A stretch of DNA of 64,000 nt from Pseudorhizobium endolithicum (GTDB taxonomy: Bacteria; Pseudomonadota; Alphaproteobacteria; Rhizobiales; Rhizobiaceae). Each line of letters opens with the position of its first letter. Position 1 is the first letter of the stretch. The stretch is taken from contig NZ_CABFWF030000001.1 of NCBI RefSeq assembly GCF_902153245.2, positions 434,001-498,000 on the forward strand, read 5' to 3'. The notes beneath the pieces were generated by a model. That model had not been told where the DNA came from. It was given only the letters and a program-made list of their open reading frames with translations, and made no database searches. The position numbers and the translations under genes are program-made. Positions 44,592 to 53,002 of the stretch are shown one piece after another.

Positions 44592-45646
44592 CCGATGCAG
44601 TCGTTTTCAGGAATGTCGACATCGTCTTCGGGGACAAGCACGCTGAGGTGCTTGGCCTGATCGATCAGGGCAGAAGCAGGGACGAGATCAGCGCCGAGAC
44701 GGGCATCGTCGTCGGGGTTGCAAACGCCTCGCTCTCGGTCAGCGAGGGCGAGATCGTCGTCCTCATGGGCCTATCCGGTTCCGGTAAGTCGACCCTGCTG
44801 CGCGCCGTGAACGGCCTCGCGCCGGTGGCACGCGGCGATGTCGAGGTAACGACACCCGATGGGCGGATCGATCCCTACAAGACCAGCGCAAAGACGCTGC
44901 GGCAGTTGCGCACCGACACGGTCTCGATGGTCTTCCAGCAGTTCGGCCTCCTCCCCTGGCGCACGGTCGAGGAGAATGTCGGCTTTGGTCTAGAGCTTGC
45001 GGGCGTACCCGAGAAGGAGCGCCGTCGGCGGGTCGGCGAACAACTGGAACTGGTGAACCTCAGCCAGTGGGCGGATCGCAAGGTAGGCGAGTTGTCGGGC
45101 GGCATGCAGCAGCGCGTCGGCCTCGCACGCGCGTTCGCGACCGGGGCACCCATCCTCCTGATGGACGAGCCGTTCTCGGCTCTCGACCCGCTGATCCGCA
45201 CCCGCCTGCAGGATGAACTTCTGGAATTCCAGCGGCGGCTGAAGAAAACCATCCTATTCGTCAGCCACGATCTCGACGAGGCCTTCCGCATCGGCAACCG
45301 CATCGCCATCATGGAAGGCGGCCGCATCATCCAGTGCGGCACGCCGCAGGAAATCGTCCGGGATCCGGCCGATCAGTATGTGGCGGACTTCGTTCAGAAC
45401 ATGAACCCGATCACGATGCTGACGGCGGGCGACGTGATGCGTCACGGCGTTGCTGCCGGCGGACCTGCGAACGGTGTCGCCGCGACCGCGCGTGTCGACA
45501 CTCCTCTCGTTGACATCCTCGACGCACTCGCCCGCCAGCCCGGCACGATCGGCGTCATCGACAACGGCGCGGTGATCGGCACCATTTCCGCCGACGACAT
45601 CATCGCCGGCCTTACCCGGCACAGGCGAAGGAGCACCGCGGCATGA
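44588..45646 (+). CDS. choV: choline ABC transporter ATPase ChoV
   Basis: A 352-residue ATPase of the glycine-betaine/proline group. It contains Walker A GLSGSGKST near residue 60, Q-loop QQFGLLPWRTV, signature LSGGMQQR near 172, Walker B ILLMDEPFSALDPL near 192, and the H-loop SHDLDEA. After the ATPase domain come about 65 residues with the regulatory CBS-like segment seen in this family (TARVDTPLVDILDALARQPGTIGVIDNGAVIGTISADDII). It overlaps choW by 4 bp and is itself overlapped by hugZ. Confidence 0.94.
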   Translation: MTDAVVFRNVDIVFGDKHAEVLGLIDQGRSRDEISAETGIVVGVANASLSVSEGEIVVLMGLSGSGKSTLLRAVNGLAPVARGDVEVTTPDGRIDPYKTSAKTLRQLRTDTVSMVFQQFGLLPWRTVEENVGFGLELAGVPEKERRRRVGEQLELVNLSQWADRKVGELSGGMQQRVGLARAFATGAPILLMDEPFSALDPLIRTRLQDELLEFQRRLKKTILFVSHDLDEAFRIGNRIAIMEGGRIIQCGTPQEIVRDPADQYVADFVQNMNPITMLTAGDVMRHGVAAGGPANGVAATARVDTPLVDILDALARQPGTIGVIDNGAVIGTISADDIIAGLTRHRRRSTAA

Positions 45647-46446
45647 ACGACAGGCCGGCTGACAAGCAGACCGAAGGGCAGACCGAAGGGCGGACGGACA
45701 GGCCGAGCGTGCTGCGCGAGACCGACGAGGAAGCTCGCCGCCTCGCCCGCACCCTCGTGCGCGGCGCGCGCCAGATGGCCCTCGCCGTCATCGATCCGGA
45801 TACCGGCTTTCCCTCCGTGAGCCGGGCGCTGGCCGCCACCGATCTCGACGGCACGCCCGTCATTCTGGCCTCCGCCCTCTCCGCCCATACGAAAGGTCTG
45901 CTGGCCGACGATCGCTGCTCGCTCCTCGCCGGAGAGCCGGGCAAGGGCGACCCGCTGGCGCATCCACGCATGACGCTGCAGTGCCGGGCAGTTCCGGTCG
46001 ATCGCGATGGCGACCTCCACCAGCGGCTGCGCGAGCGTTTTCTCGACCGGCACCCGAAAGCCGCGCTCTACATCGACTTTCCGGATTTCCGCTTTTTCCG
46101 CCTCGTGCCGCAGGTGGCTTCCTTGAACGGCGGCTTCGGCCGCGCCTATGCGCTCCCCGGAAGCGACCTCATCCTGTCCGACTCACTCGAAGTAATGAAA
46201 TGGCGCGATCTGCAGGCAAGGCTGCGGGAAATGCCTGAGGCCGCCGCGCAGATTGCCGCACGCTTGTCTTCTGCCAAATCGGCAAAATGGCGTTTTGGGG
46301 GTGTCGATCCGTCCGGTTTCGATCTGATCGGCGGCGATATCCAGCTCAGGCAGGAGTTTGAAGCGCCGATTTCGTCGCCGGAGACGGCATTCGATCACAT
46401 TTCCGGGATGGCTGATTCCATAGGCACATCCGCCGTTTCACCTTAA
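45643..46446 (+). CDS. hugZ: HugZ-type haem utilisation protein
   Basis: A 267-residue protein with a pyridoxamine-phosphate-oxidase-like split-barrel (residues about 25-175), as in HugZ haem-degrading or haem-iron proteins, and a C-terminal DUF2470-like helical part that supplies the haem-binding region. ARQMALAVIDPDTGFPSVSRA, LLADDRCSLLAGEPGKGDPLAHPRMTLQCRA and YIDFPDFRFFRLVPQVASLNGGFGRAY are characteristic. The N terminus carries an odd repeated TEGQTEGRTD stretch. It overlaps choV by 4 bp (ATGA), so it is translated with the choline genes, an unusual pairing for a haem protein. Confidence 0.85.
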   Translation: MNDRPADKQTEGQTEGRTDRPSVLRETDEEARRLARTLVRGARQMALAVIDPDTGFPSVSRALAATDLDGTPVILASALSAHTKGLLADDRCSLLAGEPGKGDPLAHPRMTLQCRAVPVDRDGDLHQRLRERFLDRHPKAALYIDFPDFRFFRLVPQVASLNGGFGRAYALPGSDLILSDSLEVMKWRDLQARLREMPEAAAQIAARLSSAKSAKWRFGGVDPSGFDLIGGDIQLRQEFEAPISSPETAFDHISGMADSIGTSAVSP

Positions 46447-46447
46447 A

Positions 46448-46463
46448 TTTAGGGATATACAAT
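46448..46463 (+). promoter_or_regulatory. NolR-box-like site in the nolR promoter
   Basis: TTTAGGGATATACAAT fits (A/T)TTAG-N9-A(T/A), the consensus reported for NolR operators, as I recall. It lies 83-98 bp before the nolR ATG, right after the hugZ stop. NolR is known to repress its own gene. The motif has only seven fixed bases, so chance match is possible. Confidence 0.5.
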
Positions 46464-46545
46464 TGTTACTAACCCTTGTTAATCTAGAGCTTTCCATGCA
46501 GGGCATTTTTTGAAGCGTTCCCGCTTCGAGGGGAAATAAAGACTT

Positions 46546-46866
46546 ATGGATACGCTGCCACTTTCCGAGCATTCGCTCGCCGCCGCAGGTTTGCTGTCTG
46601 CCATGGCAAATCCCAAGCGCCTTCTGATCCTGTGCTGCCTCGTCAAGGGAGAAGTTGCGGTCGGCGCGCTTGCGGTTCGCGTCGGGCTGAGCCAGTCGGC
46701 TCTCTCCCAGCATCTTTCCAAGCTCCGCGCGCAGAAGCTGGTGAAGACCCGGCGCGACGCGCAGACCATCTACTATTCCTGCTCTTCTCCGGCCGTCCTG
46801 AAGATTCTCGACTCGCTCGAGGATATCTACTGCCAGCCCGCCCAGGCGCAGTCCGCCGCCGCTTGA
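46546..46866 (+). CDS. nolR: ArsR family regulator, NolR-like
   Basis: A 106-residue winged-helix protein. FLSAMANPKRLLIL-like residues (LLSAMANPKRLLILCCLVKGEVAVGALAV) and the recognition helix region LSQSALSQHLSKLRAQKLVKTRRDAQTIYY agree closely with NolR, the rhizobial repressor of nod and other genes. The metal-binding motif of ArsR sensors (ELCVCDL) is absent, as in NolR. A NolR-box-like site stands in its promoter, and a small hairpin (GAAGCG/CGCTTC, 46512-46527) and GGGGA precede the ATG. Confidence 0.85.
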   Translation: MDTLPLSEHSLAAAGLLSAMANPKRLLILCCLVKGEVAVGALAVRVGLSQSALSQHLSKLRAQKLVKTRRDAQTIYYSCSSPAVLKILDSLEDIYCQPAQAQSAAA

Positions 46867-46990
46867 TGACAGCGCTGACATGATGGATAGGCCGAGGCGG
46901 CGCCGGTCTGGCCCCGCCCCGTCTTTGCGGAACTTGCTATCGGATACGGTCTGATCGCCGCGGCTTGACGGCGCAAATGCCCCTGATAAT

Positions 46991-47006
46991 TTGACCATGC
47001 AGTCAA
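46991..47006 (+). promoter_or_regulatory. inverted repeat before the aminotransferase gene
   Basis: TTGAC-N6-GTCAA lies 34-49 bp upstream of the next start codon. Such short inverted repeats are usual operators of GntR- or Lrp-type regulators, and the spacing would overlap the core promoter. No cognate regulator gene is near. Confidence 0.4.
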
Positions 47007-47039
47007 AAAAGCCGGCCTCTGCCGGACGGGGAGCATTTC

Positions 47040-48368
47040 ATGTCCAACCGCCTCAATACCACGCCCAACGATCTTCGGGCGTTCTGGATGCCGTTTACGG
47101 CCAACCGTCAGTTCAAGAAGGAACCGCGCCTCTTCGTCGGTGCAAAGGACATGCACTACACGACGCATGACGGGCGCCAGGTGCTGGACGCGACGGCCGG
47201 TCTCTGGTGCGTCAACGCCGGCCACTGCCGTCCGAAGATCACCGAGGCGATCCGCGAGCAGGCGGGCGAACTGGACTACGCGCCGGCCTTCCAGCTCGGC
47301 CACCCCAAGGCCTTCGAGCTTGCCAACCGCCTCGTCGACATTGCCCCGGAAGGCCTCAACCACGTTCTCTACACCAATTCCGGCTCCGAGTCGGTCGATA
47401 CCGCCCTCAAGGTGGCGCTGGCTTACCATCGGGTGAAGGGCAATGGCGCGCGCTTCCGCCTGATCGGCCGCGAGCGCGGCTATCACGGCGTCAATTTCGG
47501 CGGCATCTCCGTTGGCGGCATCGTCGCCAACCGCAAGATGTTCGGCACGCTTCTGACCGGCGTCGACCACATGCCGCACACCCATCAACCGGGCAAGAAC
47601 GCCTTTACCCGCGGCGAGCCCGAGCATGGCGGCGACATCGCGTCCGAGCTCGAGCGGATCGTCACCCTGCACGACGCCTCCACCATCGCCGCCGTGATCG
47701 TCGAGCCGGTGGCCGGCTCCACCGGCGTGCTGATCCCGCCGAAGGGCTACCTGCAGAAGCTCCGCGACATCTGCACCAAGCACGGCATCCTCTTGATTTT
47801 CGACGAGGTCATCACCGGCTTCGGCCGCATGGGCACGCCGTTCGCCGCCCAGTACTACGGCGTGACGCCGGACATCATGACGACCGCCAAGGGCCTCACC
47901 AACGGCGTCATCCCGATGGGCGCCGTGCTCGTCAGCTCCGAAATCCACGACGCCTTCATGAGCGGGCCGGAGCACATGATCGAGTTCTTCCACGGCTACA
48001 CCTATTCCGGCAATCCGATCGCCGCCGCCGCGGGCCTCGCAACGCTGGAAACCTACAAGGAGGAAGGCCTCTTCGACCGGGCCCGCGACATGGCGCCCTA
48101 CTGGGAAGACGGCCTGCACTCGCTGAAGGACCTGCCGAACGTCATCGACATCCGCAATATCGGCATGATCGGCGCGATCGAGCTTGATCCGATCGCCGGC
48201 GAGCCCACCAAGCGCGCCTTCTCCGCCTTCCTGAAGGCCTATGAGAACGGTCTCCTGATCCGCACCACCGGCGACATCATCGCCATGTCCCCGCCGCTGA
48301 TCGCCGAGAAGCACCATATCGACGAGATTTTCGGCAAGTTGCGCGAGATCCTGAAGTCCAACATCTGA
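47040..48368 (+). CDS. omega-amino acid--pyruvate aminotransferase
   Basis: A 442-residue class III PLP aminotransferase. It begins with the NDLRAFWMPFTANRQFK segment and has GLWCVNAGHC, TNSGSESVDTALKVAL, GRERGYHGVNFGGISVGGI, LLIFDEVITGFGRMG (Asp binding the PLP ring nitrogen) and MTTAKGLTNG with the Schiff-base Lys near 284. These match beta-alanine/omega-amino acid:pyruvate aminotransferases. The substrate is probably an omega-amino acid such as beta-alanine or a related amine. The ATG at 47040 is preceded by GGGGAG. A strong terminator follows. Confidence 0.94.
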   Translation: MSNRLNTTPNDLRAFWMPFTANRQFKKEPRLFVGAKDMHYTTHDGRQVLDATAGLWCVNAGHCRPKITEAIREQAGELDYAPAFQLGHPKAFELANRLVDIAPEGLNHVLYTNSGSESVDTALKVALAYHRVKGNGARFRLIGRERGYHGVNFGGISVGGIVANRKMFGTLLTGVDHMPHTHQPGKNAFTRGEPEHGGDIASELERIVTLHDASTIAAVIVEPVAGSTGVLIPPKGYLQKLRDICTKHGILLIFDEVITGFGRMGTPFAAQYYGVTPDIMTTAKGLTNGVIPMGAVLVSSEIHDAFMSGPEHMIEFFHGYTYSGNPIAAAAGLATLETYKEEGLFDRARDMAPYWEDGLHSLKDLPNVIDIRNIGMIGAIELDPIAGEPTKRAFSAFLKAYENGLLIRTTGDIIAMSPPLIAEKHHIDEIFGKLREILKSNI

Positions 48369-48425
48369 GCGATCGTCGCCGACCTCCCGCCAATCGGGAA
48401 GAAGGCGCTGAGCCCTCCACTATCA

Positions 48426-48455
48426 AGAGGCCCGCCGGGGCCTCTTTTCTTTTTG
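48426..48455 (+). terminator. terminator after the aminotransferase
   Basis: An 8-bp stem AGAGGCCC / GGGCCTCT with a GCCG loop, followed by TTTTCTTTTT. It is 58 bp past the aminotransferase stop and about 125 bp before the cyclase gene. Confidence 0.88.
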
Positions 48456-48579
48456 CCTCTCCGGCGGAGGAATCTCTTCCTCCACCGGCCCACCTCCTGC
48501 GGAGGCTTGCCCTTGCTCCCCACCGGTTCTGGATTACTCTCAGGCGGCATCAAGTCTGCGGAAAAGAGGGGAATTCAAA

Positions 48580-49392
48580 ATGTGCAATCACTGCGTCATC
48601 GAGAATGTGAAGCGGAACATGCTGTCGCGCCGGTCGCTGTTCAAGGGAGCAGCCTTTGCCGGAGCAGCCGCCATAGTCGCGACGGGCCTGCCGCGGGAGG
48701 TCGTCGCGCAACCGGCAAGCAAGGTCGTCGACCTCACCCATGCCTATGATTCGACCTTCCCGACCTTCGACGGCAAGCCGGGCATAGAATACGAGTGGGC
48801 CGTCGAGATGGCCCAGAGCGGCTACCAGCTTCACAAGCTGACCATCTTCGAGCACACCGGCACCCATATCGACGCCCCGCTCCATTTCAGCGCCGACGGC
48901 ACCAGCGTCGATGAGATCGAGCCGGCAAAGCTCGTGGCGCCGCTCGTCATCGTCGACATCACGGATCGCGCGAAAGAAGACGCCAATGCCGCGCTTGAAG
49001 CGGCCGATATCGAGGCATGGATCAGCGCCAACGGCGATATTCCGGCTGGCGCCATCGTCACCCTGCGCTCGGGCTGGGCGAAGAAGGTCAAGGAAGCTTC
49101 CTTCCGCAACGACGAAGCCGGCAACTTCACCTTCCCCGGTTTCGCCAAATCGGCCACGGATCTGCTCCAGACCCTCGACGTCGTGGCCATCGGCGTCGAT
49201 ACGCTGTCGCTCGATCCGGGCAATTCCGCAGATTTCGCCGTCCACAACTCCTGGCTCCCGGCCGGCCGTTACGGCATCGAGGGCCTTGCCAACCTGGAGG
49301 AACTTCCGGTCAAGGGCGCCACGATCGTGGTAGGCGCACCGAAGCATCGCGGCGGCACGGGCGGCCCGGCCCGCGTGCTGGCGCTGGTCTAG
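48580..49392 (+). CDS. cyclase family protein with Tat-type signal
   Basis: A 270-residue cyclase/kynurenine-formamidase-like protein. The N terminus carries SRRSLFKGAAFAGAAA, a clear twin-arginine signal, followed by AAIVATG and mature residues from about 45. The metal site is HTGTHIDAPLHF (H-x-G-T-H-x-D-x-x-x-H), and the rest shows TLRSGWAKK and LDTLSLDPG-like family elements. The usual cytosolic members hydrolyse amide or lactone bonds using two zinc or manganese ions; a folded export through Tat fits metal loading in the cytoplasm. It is followed 12 bp later by an AhpD-like gene. Substrate unknown. Confidence 0.88.
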   Translation: MCNHCVIENVKRNMLSRRSLFKGAAFAGAAAIVATGLPREVVAQPASKVVDLTHAYDSTFPTFDGKPGIEYEWAVEMAQSGYQLHKLTIFEHTGTHIDAPLHFSADGTSVDEIEPAKLVAPLVIVDITDRAKEDANAALEAADIEAWISANGDIPAGAIVTLRSGWAKKVKEASFRNDEAGNFTFPGFAKSATDLLQTLDVVAIGVDTLSLDPGNSADFAVHNSWLPAGRYGIEGLANLEELPVKGATIVVGAPKHRGGTGGPARVLALV

Positions 49393-49404
49393 GGAGACAG
49401 GAAG

Positions 49405-49821
49405 ATGGCTGTCGTTCCCCTGTTGAATGACGAGGAGGCGAGCGCGGAAGCGCTCGCCGTCTTCAACGACATCCGCGAGGCTCGAGGCACCGATTACGTC
49501 AACAATTTCTGGCGCGCGCTTGCCCACGACCCTGGCCAGCTAAAGTCGGTCTGGGACAGGATACAGTCGGTCATGGCACCCGGCGCGCTCGATCCGCTGG
49601 TCAAGGAACTCATCTATGTCGCCGTCTCCACGGCCAATGGCTGCGGCTACTGCGTCCATTCACACACGGCATCCGCAAGAGCCAAGGGCATGACGCCGGA
49701 CATGCATGCGGAACTGCTGGCGGTCGTCGCCATGGCAAGCCAGACCAATGCGCTGGCGACGGCCCTTGGCGTGCCAATCGACGCACCTTTCGAGGCCGAG
49801 CAGGCAAGGGCTGGAGACTAA
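49405..49821 (+). CDS. carboxymuconolactone decarboxylase / AhpD-like protein
   Basis: A 138-residue CMD-family protein. The redox motif CGYCVHSH (Cys80, Cys83, His85, His87) is the AhpD-type CxxC plus His, so a peroxidase or disulfide role fits better than decarboxylation. [13 protein letters not shown] and [10 protein letters not shown] are common to the family. GGGAGACAGG precedes the ATG. It lies 12 bp after the Tat-exported cyclase and probably forms an operon with it. A small inverted repeat GGGCTGG/CCAGCCC at 49808-49830 spans its stop codon. Confidence 0.88.
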   Translation: MAVVPLLNDEEASAEALAVFNDIREARGTDYVNNFWRALAHDPGQLKSVWDRIQSVMAPGALDPLVKELIYVAVSTANGCGYCVHSHTASARAKGMTPDMHAELLAVVAMASQTNALATALGVPIDAPFEAEQARAGD

Positions 49822-50123
49822 AACCAGCCCGCCGCTCATCGGGAGCACCTGCGGAAGGCTTCTCCCGGCCTTCCCATGACATAAAACTCCCCTGCCGCTC
49901 AGATCTTCGGCAGCATCTCTTCGCGTGCGCCTCCATTTTCAGCAATATCCTTGCGAATGCCGCCCGGACGTCCTACCACAGGATCAAGCTCGCACGGCAG
50001 CCAGACATGGCCCGGCAAGCCAGGACCACGCTACGCAGCACCAGGAACGAGCAGAGGATCGAGGCGCTGCGGGACGGTCGTCGTTTTATATCGGGCGTTT
50101 TAGCCCAAGCAAGGAGAACGAAA
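49822..50123. other. intergenic region before the LivK-like gene
   Basis: 302 bp. It contains an imperfect hairpin GGAAGGC/GGCCTTCC at 49853-49874 and, near 50085-50101, an AT-rich TTTTATAT patch that could be a promoter -10 region, then AAGGAG at 50111-50116 serving the next gene. No convincing frame or other element is visible. Confidence 0.6.
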
Positions 50124-51230
50124 ATGAACCGGAAACTTCTCGCCGGCGCGACCATGCTCGCTTCGCTGGCTTTCGCCCCCCTCGCCCACGCCGAGATCGT
50201 CATCGGCCTCATCGCGCCGCTGACCGGTCCGGTCGCCGCCTATGGCGCGCAGGTCAAGAACGGCGCCGAAGTCGCCGTCGAGGAGATCAACAAGGCCGGC
50301 GGCATCAATGGCGAGCAGGTGGTGCTGAAGATCGCTGACGACGCGGGCGAGCCGAAGCAGGGCGTCTCCGCTGCCAACCAGCTTGTCGGCGAAGGCATCC
50401 GCTTCGTCGTGGGCCCGGTCACCTCCGGCGTCGCCATCCCTGCGGCCGATGCCTTGGCCGAAAACGGCGCTCTCATGGTCACCCCGACCGCCACTGCCCC
50501 GGACCTGACCGCCCGCGGCCTGACCAACGTCCTGCGCACCTGCGGTCGTGACGACCAGCAGGCGGAAGTCGCGGCGAACTACGTTCTCGAGAACCTCAAG
50601 GACAAGAAGGTCGCCATCATCAACGACAAGGGCCAGTACGGCAAGGGTCTCGCGGACGCCTTCAAGGCGACCCTCAACGCCGGCGGCGTGAACGAAGTCT
50701 TCAACGACGCCCTGACCCCGGGCGACAAGGATTTCAGCGCGCTGACCACCCGCATGAAGCAGGAAGGCGTCGAGGTCATCTATTTCGGCGGTTACCACCC
50801 TGAAGCCGGCCTGCTGGCCCGCCAGCTGGCCGATGCCGGCCTAGAGGCGACCATCATCGGCGGCGACGGCCTGTCCAACAGCGAATACTGGAACATCGCC
50901 AACGAGCAGGCCGCCGGCACCGTCTTCACCAATGCCACGGACGCCACCAAGAACCCTGACTCCAAGGCCGCTGCCGATGCTCTTGGCGCGAAGAACATCC
51001 CGGCCGAAGCCTTCACGCTGAATGCCTATGCCGCCGTCGAGGTGATCAAGGCCGGCATCGAAAAGGCCGGCAACGCCGAGGATACCGAGGCGGTCGCGGC
51101 AGCGCTCAAGGACGGCTCCCCGATCAAGACCGCGATCGGCGAACTCACCTATGGCGAGACCGGCGACCTCACCTCGCAGAGCTTCTCGCTCTTCAAGTGG
51201 GAAGACGGCAAGATCGTCGCGGTCGAATAA
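50124..51230 (+). CDS. branched-chain amino acid ABC binding protein, LivJ/K-type
   Basis: A 368-residue periplasmic protein. The signal peptide ends near [79 protein letters not shown] and [11 protein letters not shown] are typical of type I binding proteins for Leu/Ile/Val, such as LivJ and LivK. AAGGAG precedes the ATG at 50124. No liv permease or ATPase is adjacent, so it must work with a distant importer. A strong terminator follows. Confidence 0.93.
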   Translation: MNRKLLAGATMLASLAFAPLAHAEIVIGLIAPLTGPVAAYGAQVKNGAEVAVEEINKAGGINGEQVVLKIADDAGEPKQGVSAANQLVGEGIRFVVGPVTSGVAIPAADALAENGALMVTPTATAPDLTARGLTNVLRTCGRDDQQAEVAANYVLENLKDKKVAIINDKGQYGKGLADAFKATLNAGGVNEVFNDALTPGDKDFSALTTRMKQEGVEVIYFGGYHPEAGLLARQLADAGLEATIIGGDGLSNSEYWNIANEQAAGTVFTNATDATKNPDSKAAADALGAKNIPAEAFTLNAYAAVEVIKAGIEKAGNAEDTEAVAAALKDGSPIKTAIGELTYGETGDLTSQSFSLFKWEDGKIVAVE

Positions 51231-51248
51231 CCGAGACAGCCGGAAACC

Positions 51249-51283
51249 AGGTGAGGCGTCCGCGAGGGCGCCTCACCTCTTTT
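51249..51283 (+). terminator. terminator after the LivK-like gene
   Basis: A 10-bp stem AGGTGAGGCG / CGCCTCACCT with a ten-base loop, then CTTTTG. It is 18 bp past the stop codon. Confidence 0.85.
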
Positions 51284-51371
51284 GGGGGCATGGATACCTG
51301 CTGCGCGCTGGTATCGGCAGCAGTGGCAATGGGAGCCGCAGGGGTTCGCTCGCCTCCTTCTCGTCACATGC

Positions 51372-51674
51372 CTAGGACTGGCAGCGGCCCGATCCTCTGC
51401 CGGATTGCGCCACCTCATCCGGATGCCCTGGCTCTTCCCTTGGCCGATGTGCCGCACCGATCTCTTCCAGCGCCAGCGCATGCAGCAGGACCAGCAGGTC
51501 CCGCTTTATGTCCGGCCCGTCGAGAACGTCCGGATTTGTTGACGCCACCAGAATTGTTCTGCGGGCAATGCGGCTGGCGACAGCTTCGCATCGCGTGTAT
51601 CTGCGGGCCCAGACCGTGAGCCAGGCAGCCACTTCGGGTTTCCGGGCGTCATCTGCGACGGTGGGAACGGCCAT
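51372..51674 (-). CDS. hypothetical protein, 100 residues
   Basis: A 100-residue soluble protein preceded by a strong ribosome-binding sequence (GGGGAGGAG) before the ATG at 51674, which is why it is kept as a gene. The sequence is rich in Arg and Ala with a helical central part (VWARRYTRCEAVASRIARRTIL). No signal, membrane helix or recognised domain. The gene stands alone between the LivK-like gene (convergent) and the SDR gene. Codon use is somewhat different from the neighbours, with a less extreme GC third-position bias. Confidence 0.55.
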   Translation of the reverse strand: MAVPTVADDARKPEVAAWLTVWARRYTRCEAVASRIARRTILVASTNPDVLDGPDIKRDLLVLLHALALEEIGAAHRPREEPGHPDEVAQSGRGSGRCQS

Positions 51675-51855
51675 AGGCGCTCCTCCCCTGTCTCGGCAGG
51701 CGGGAGCACATAGTAACCCTCAGCCGTCACCGCCTACGAATTCATCTGGTGACGATGGCATTAGCATACGCGCATATCAACCAGAGTCCATCCCGCGGTA
51801 GAAATAACGGCAATGTCGATCGAGGCACCAGGGGGCTAGCGATTCCCCCGCGCCG

Positions 51856-52533
51856 TCACCCCGCGTAGATCATCTTCCGCATCATGCCGCCGTCCAGCGT
51901 CAGCACCTGACCGGTCATGAAGCCGGCGGACGCCAGGTAGAGAACGGCGCTGGCGATGTCCTGCGGACGCCCCACCCGTCCGGCCGGATGCTGCTCGTGG
52001 TCCACCGGCCGCAGGTCCGTCTCCCCCGAGATCCAGCCCGGCGCAATAGCGTTCACGCGGATCTTCGGCCCAAGGCTGATGGCGAGCGCATGTGTGAGCG
52101 CCACCAGTCCGCCCTTCGCCGCCGCATAGGCTTCGGTCTGCGGCTCAGACATGAAGGCGCGTGTGGAAGCCATGTTGATGATCGACGCCCCCTCCTCCAT
52201 CAGCGGCACGGCCGAGCGCGTCATCAGGAAGGCGCCCGTCAGGTGGCTGTCGGTGACCCGCCGCCATTCGGAGAGCGAGAGCTCCGCGATCGATCCGTTG
52301 CCCGGTGAGGCGATACCGGCATTGTTGACGAGCAGGTCCAGCCTCCGCCAGCCCAGTTCACCGAAGGCGTCGGCCACCGATGCCTCGTCGGCCACGTCGC
52401 AATGGACGTGCCGCACACCCTCCGGTCCTGGCTCCATGTCGAAGGAGGCCACCTCATAGCCGTTATCGGTGAGGCTCCTGCAAAGTCCCGTGCCGATAAG
52501 GCCGGCACCGCCCGTGATGATCGCTGTCTTCAT
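51856..52533 (-). CDS. SDR family oxidoreductase
   Basis: A 225-residue classical short-chain dehydrogenase. The N-terminal nucleotide motif is TGGAGLIGTGLC (TGxxxGxG), DLLVNNAGIASPG gives NNAG, the catalytic Ser is in INMASTRAFM, and YAAAKGG supplies Tyr and Lys. CDVADEASVADAFG fits binding of the coenzyme's adenine. The C terminus has LTLDGGM. Reaction: NAD(P)-dependent oxidation or reduction of an unknown alcohol or ketone. The Met at 52533 is chosen; the open frame is longer but without homology. Confidence 0.9.
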   Translation of the reverse strand: MKTAIITGGAGLIGTGLCRSLTDNGYEVASFDMEPGPEGVRHVHCDVADEASVADAFGELGWRRLDLLVNNAGIASPGNGSIAELSLSEWRRVTDSHLTGAFLMTRSAVPLMEEGASIINMASTRAFMSEPQTEAYAAAKGGLVALTHALAISLGPKIRVNAIAPGWISGETDLRPVDHEQHPAGRVGRPQDIASAVLYLASAGFMTGQVLTLDGGMMRKMIYAG

Positions 52534-52634
52534 GGCGCCGAAGATAGGTCCCGCGCCCGCCCTGTCGAGCCGGCATGCTGGTTTTTGGAACTTCACGGAA
52601 GCAACGGAAGACGGTCGCTGCGGGTCGTGACCGG

Positions 52635-52874
52635 TTAGGACCGGACGAGGATGCCGGCTTCTGCCGCCGCCGCCACGAAGGCGGTCCGGGCATCTTCGGG
52701 CTTGCGCTTTCCGTCCGCCACCGAGGCGCAAACGAGAAGCGCCCGGTCGAGCGCCGGCCCCTCGTCGAGGGGCCAATCCTCGATCATCGCCCAGGAGGCG
52801 GCCTGCACGCTGTCGATGGCCGTCGCCACGGGCGGCTCGCCAATCGAGATCAGGACGGGGTTTTTCCAGCTCAT
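52635..52874 (-). CDS. DUF982 family protein
   Basis: A 79-residue protein typical of DUF982, a small family almost restricted to Rhizobiales. It shows LISIGEPPVATAIDSVQAASWAMIEDWP, the ALDRALLVCASVADGKRKPEDARTAFVAAAAEAGI pattern, and matches the expected length. AAAGG stands before the ATG. It is 101 bp upstream of the SDR gene and could be read together with it. Function unknown; many copies exist in rhizobial genomes. Confidence 0.82.
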   Translation of the reverse strand: MSWKNPVLISIGEPPVATAIDSVQAASWAMIEDWPLDEGPALDRALLVCASVADGKRKPEDARTAFVAAAAEAGILVRS

Positions 52875-53002
52875 CGGCAGACCTTTAGTCGATCTGCCCT
52901 GTCGCTTCCAGCACCATTTGGTCTCGCCCGCCCGACCGGACTTCCCTCGACGCCTGACAATCCTTAAAACCCTCGTGAAGACGAACTTTGCGGAGAAACG
53001 GT

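Noticed and set aside
49853-49874. Small hairpin after the AhpD-like gene
   Set aside because: Stem is short and no T-run follows, so it is not called a terminator.
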